A DNA stretch of 64,000 nt from Paenibacillus_F chitinolyticus_A (GTDB lineage: Bacteria > Bacillota > Bacilli > Paenibacillales > NBRC-103111). The position numbers and the translations under genes are program-made. The stretch lies in contig NZ_CP173427.1 in the NCBI RefSeq assembly GCF_045038035.1, positions 1,550,001 through 1,614,000 of the forward strand. The letters are read 5' to 3'. The notes under the pieces were generated by a model. It saw nothing but the letters and a program-made list of their open reading frames with translations. It did not search any database and was not told the DNA's origin. Numbering within the stretch: position 1 is the stretch's first letter; each line of letters starts with the position of its first letter. Below, in pieces: positions 61,618-64,000 of this stretch.

Positions 61618-63736
61618 AATCAGAAAAGAACAATCGCTTAAATTGGCGCGGGAGACCATGGAAGACGTTAAGCTGGGACGAGAGGCGCTTGAGGAGTCCG
61701 GACTTCTCGAAAGCATGTCCAAGCTGGAGGAGGAAACGTTCCGGATAGCTCTCGTGGCGCCCTTCTCCGCAGGCAAATCGACCTTTATTAACGGATTGAT
61801 CGGTACGGACCTATTGTCCATGGACGTTCGCGCCGAAACGGCTACTATCACGACGCTGAAGTATGCCGAGAATCCCCGTATTGAAATTCATTATATGGAT
61901 GGGCACGTAGAGGTACTGCCTTCCGAGGGGGAGACTCTCGCCCCCGAAGAGCTGCGTATGCTGCTGAAGAGGAAGACGGCCGTAAACCGTGGGGAGGACG
62001 GGGAAGAAATTATCGAACGGGTGGAGGATACGATTCAAAACGTCGATGTATATTGGAATCTTCCTTTATGCAAAGGCGGGGTCGAGATCGTGGACACTCC
62101 GGGATTGTTCGCGCGTCACGAGGAGCATGAAGCGATCACGCAGAGAATTTTGCCTACGGTGAATGCCGTATTGTTTCTGATTGAGCCGGACAGTGTGGGG
62201 GAGAAGCACTTTCAGGAGGTCATCAACCAGCGGGTGGAGGATGCAAAGAACAGCAATCTGGAGAAAGATGGCCGGCATATCTTTTTTATTCTCAATAAGA
62301 TCGACCAGTTTAGTCCAAAGCAACTGGAGGATGCGAAGTCGGACCTGCTCGAGGTGCTCCAGCCTCTGCTGCCCCATCCGCAAATTTATGAGGTCTCCTC
62401 GTATTTTGCACTGGTGTCCCGAATGTACTTCCAAAATGAAATTGAGCTTTCTACGTTGCAGCGCGATCAAAATATCCGGTACCGCGACGAGGAAGGCTTC
62501 CTGATATCCGGGCGTCAGCTCGGGGCGGAGCAAATCCAAACGATCTTTGAATTGAGCCGCTTTTCGGAGGTGGAGGCGGCGCTGGCGGAATATTTGGAGC
62601 AGAAGAACAATTTTTTAATCGAGGACGTCATTCAGTGCATTCAGGGTATATACGAAAGACAAATTTCCGACCGGATGGAAGAAATCCAGCTCGTCGAAAA
62701 TGTGCTTAAGCAGGACCGGGAGATTTATATCCAAAGGCTGGAGGAGCTTAAAAAGTTTATCGGGGATCTGAACGCGGAGCTGTCGAAAAATGTGGAGCGG
62801 ACCATACGCGAGGAGCTGATCGGCGGCACCGCCGGCGGCGGCGGTTTGGAGGCGGTCACGCGAGAGGTGCGCGACACGTTCGTGCCGAGGCTGATCGACG
62901 AGCTCAGCTACGATATCGGCAGGTTCTGGGACGGCCGCAAAGGATATTTGACGGAACATAACGCCAAAACCATCGTCGGGGAAGTCGCGGACCGCATGAA
63001 CGATCGAATCGCTGTCGCCAAAAAGCAGCTGATCAAAAGCTCGTTCGATGCCATCAGCGGAAAAATCGCCCAGACCGGAATGAAGCTAGGCAATTACTTC
63101 GAATATTTCGAAAACGCCGTTCAGCAGGGCTATCAGCAGAAGCTGGACCTGAAGGACAATCAGCTGGACACGAATTCGTTTTTTAACGTCGAGCTCCTCA
63201 TCAAGCAGCTTGAGAAAAACCTAGAAAACGAGTTTTCCCGAACCTTGGTGAGTTTGTCGGACAAGCTTAAGAAGGACATCGATAAGACGGCGTCAAGGCA
63301 CGTGGACTACGTAGACAAGCCCGGGCTGTGGAACTGGATCAAGTCTTGGGTCGGAGCCCAGGAGCAGGAGCGCGTTTTCGACGATTCGGCGTTCCGCAGG
63401 GACATTACGGAAATGGTGAGAAAGCTCACTAATGAAGCGGCGGAGGAGTTCCGCAAGGAAGCGAATCTGATCGCGAAAACCGTATCCGATAATTTGCGGA
63501 AGGTAATCAATGCATTCCAGCAGAAGGTTCAGGAGCGTATTCAATCTTATCAGGCTTGGCGCACCCGGATGATCGAGTCTATGAACCATGAGCTTTTGGG
63601 CAAGGAAACCTCGTTGGAGCAGGTGATGGAAGGCAATCGCCGACGCATTAAAGAGTGCGAGGATAAGCTTGCGGCAATCGCGAGCCAGATGGAGAGTCTG
63701 GAAGCCGAAGAGGAGGTACTGGAGCATGCAGTTTGA
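61601..63736 (+). CDS. dynamin-like GTPase
   Basis: A protein of 711 residues from ATG 61601, overlapping the preceding gene. The GTPase motifs are canonical: VAPFSAGKSTFINGL near 49-63 (G1), RAETATITTLK (switch I), IVDTPGLFARHEEH near 164 (G3) and FILNKIDQF near 230 (G4). Beyond the GTPase domain are long helical regions with coiled coils (the stalk), a hydrophobic/aromatic segment near GLWNWIKSWVG that could act as a membrane paddle, and a terminal coiled coil. Bacterial dynamin-like proteins remodel or tether membranes, some against phage lysis. It overlaps the following gene. Confidence 0.85.
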   Translation: MLQQFKIRKEQSLKLARETMEDVKLGREALEESGLLESMSKLEEETFRIALVAPFSAGKSTFINGLIGTDLLSMDVRAETATITTLKYAENPRIEIHYMDGHVEVLPSEGETLAPEELRMLLKRKTAVNRGEDGEEIIERVEDTIQNVDVYWNLPLCKGGVEIVDTPGLFARHEEHEAITQRILPTVNAVLFLIEPDSVGEKHFQEVINQRVEDAKNSNLEKDGRHIFFILNKIDQFSPKQLEDAKSDLLEVLQPLLPHPQIYEVSSYFALVSRMYFQNEIELSTLQRDQNIRYRDEEGFLISGRQLGAEQIQTIFELSRFSEVEAALAEYLEQKNNFLIEDVIQCIQGIYERQISDRMEEIQLVENVLKQDREIYIQRLEELKKFIGDLNAELSKNVERTIREELIGGTAGGGGLEAVTREVRDTFVPRLIDELSYDIGRFWDGRKGYLTEHNAKTIVGEVADRMNDRIAVAKKQLIKSSFDAISGKIAQTGMKLGNYFEYFENAVQQGYQQKLDLKDNQLDTNSFFNVELLIKQLEKNLENEFSRTLVSLSDKLKKDIDKTASRHVDYVDKPGLWNWIKSWVGAQEQERVFDDSAFRRDITEMVRKLTNEAAEEFRKEANLIAKTVSDNLRKVINAFQQKVQERIQSYQAWRTRMIESMNHELLGKETSLEQVMEGNRRRIKECEDKLAAIASQMESLEAEEEVLEHAV

Positions 63737-64000
63737 CGCGTATAAAAGCAATATCCGTGCCTACCTGGCGGACTTTTACCGTTATTTCGAAGGACAGTTC
63801 AAAGATCGGCCGGTCTCGTCTTATTCGGTCATTTTCGAGGATGAGGCGGCGGATGTGAACCGATACATTCAGGGTGTGGTCGACGAGATCAGCTATGAGG
63901 TCAGAGAGCAGCTGGAGCAGCAATTTGGCCGCGAAGAGGGCGGCGCGTTGTACGAACGCTTCCGGAGAATGCTGCCGAAGCAGGAAGTGAACACCTGCGT
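63726..64000 (+). CDS. partial gene continuing the dynamin operon
   Basis: ATG 63726 lies inside the end of the preceding gene (11-bp overlap) behind GGAG, and the frame stays open to the window edge (91 codons). The visible start contains aromatic-rich FYRYFEGQFKD and an acidic helix VDEISYEVREQLEQQFG. Too little is visible to name it. The overlap shows it belongs to the same operon. Confidence 0.7.
   Translation, partial: MQFDAYKSNIRAYLADFYRYFEGQFKDRPVSSYSVIFEDEAADVNRYIQGVVDEISYEVREQLEQQFGREEGGALYERFRRMLPKQEVNTC

Noticed and set aside
1..64000. CRISPR array, tRNA or rRNA genes
   Set aside because: No regularly spaced direct repeats, no tRNA cloverleaf and no rRNA-like sequence were noticed on reading both strands; a dedicated scan was not possible.

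Overview
The window looks like a chromosomal defence island of a low-to-mid-GC Firmicute, most likely a Paenibacillaceae member. I infer this from the strong AGGAGG-type ribosome binding sites, frequent TTG/GTG starts, consensus sigma-A promoters, U-tailed hairpin terminators, YhaM, and the Wadjet/BREX/AddAB-like gene content. No rRNA, tRNA or CRISPR array was seen. All identifications come from reading motifs; no database search was run.

Layout. 1-4.0 kb: the end of a Wadjet (Jet/Mks) operon, with jetC cut by the window edge and jetD complete. 4.0-9.6 kb: a structured RNA-like element, an intact RelB/RelE-type toxin-antitoxin pair, a second antitoxin with a broken toxin, a DDE insertion sequence, and small genes (pRiA4b ORF-3-like, UPF0158). 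9.6-12.4 kb: a SWIM zinc-finger protein and a zeta-toxin-like kinase with a small overlapping partner. 12.4-20.1 kb: a prokaryotic PIWI-RE cassette (PD-(D/E)XK nuclease, DinG/XPD-like helicase with a Cys cluster, pPIWI-RE protein) followed at once by the nuclease YhaM. 20.2-21.3 kb: a Fic AMP-transferase gene. 21.4-29.9 kb: HIRAN protein, WYL regulator, AddB-like and AddA-like helicase-nucleases, and a DUF6946-like protein. 30.0-43.3 kb: XRE regulator and a complete type I BREX set (brxA, brxB, brxC, pglX, pglZ, brxL). 43.3-44.96 kb: a defence-type reverse transcriptase behind its own promoter and a ~245-nt structured leader, resembling a DRT2-like ncRNA/RT unit. 45.0-56.9 kb: a tight operon with two tandem MrfA-like DUF1998 helicases, a small protein, a RelA/SpoT-type HD hydrolase, a PD-(D/E)XK nuclease and an McrB/McrC-like pair. 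57.0-57.8 kb: IS3 debris. 57.86-64 kb: a consensus promoter, a c-di-GMP-I riboswitch with terminator, and an operon for a coiled-coil membrane protein and dynamin-like GTPases that runs off the right edge.

How the parts may work together. Three of the operons (PIWI-RE, HIRAN-WYL-AddBA, and helicase-HD-McrBC) carry the same composite upstream element: AGAAC(A/G)TATATTC, two bases, then TGACAA followed by an inverted TTGTCA-like half. The first part is close to the Gram-positive SOS (LexA) box. One of the three operons encodes a WYL-domain repressor that could be the shared regulator. I therefore infer that these units form one co-regulated, damage- or infection-responsive defence regulon. The BREX/RT unit and the riboswitch-controlled dynamin operon appear to be regulated separately.
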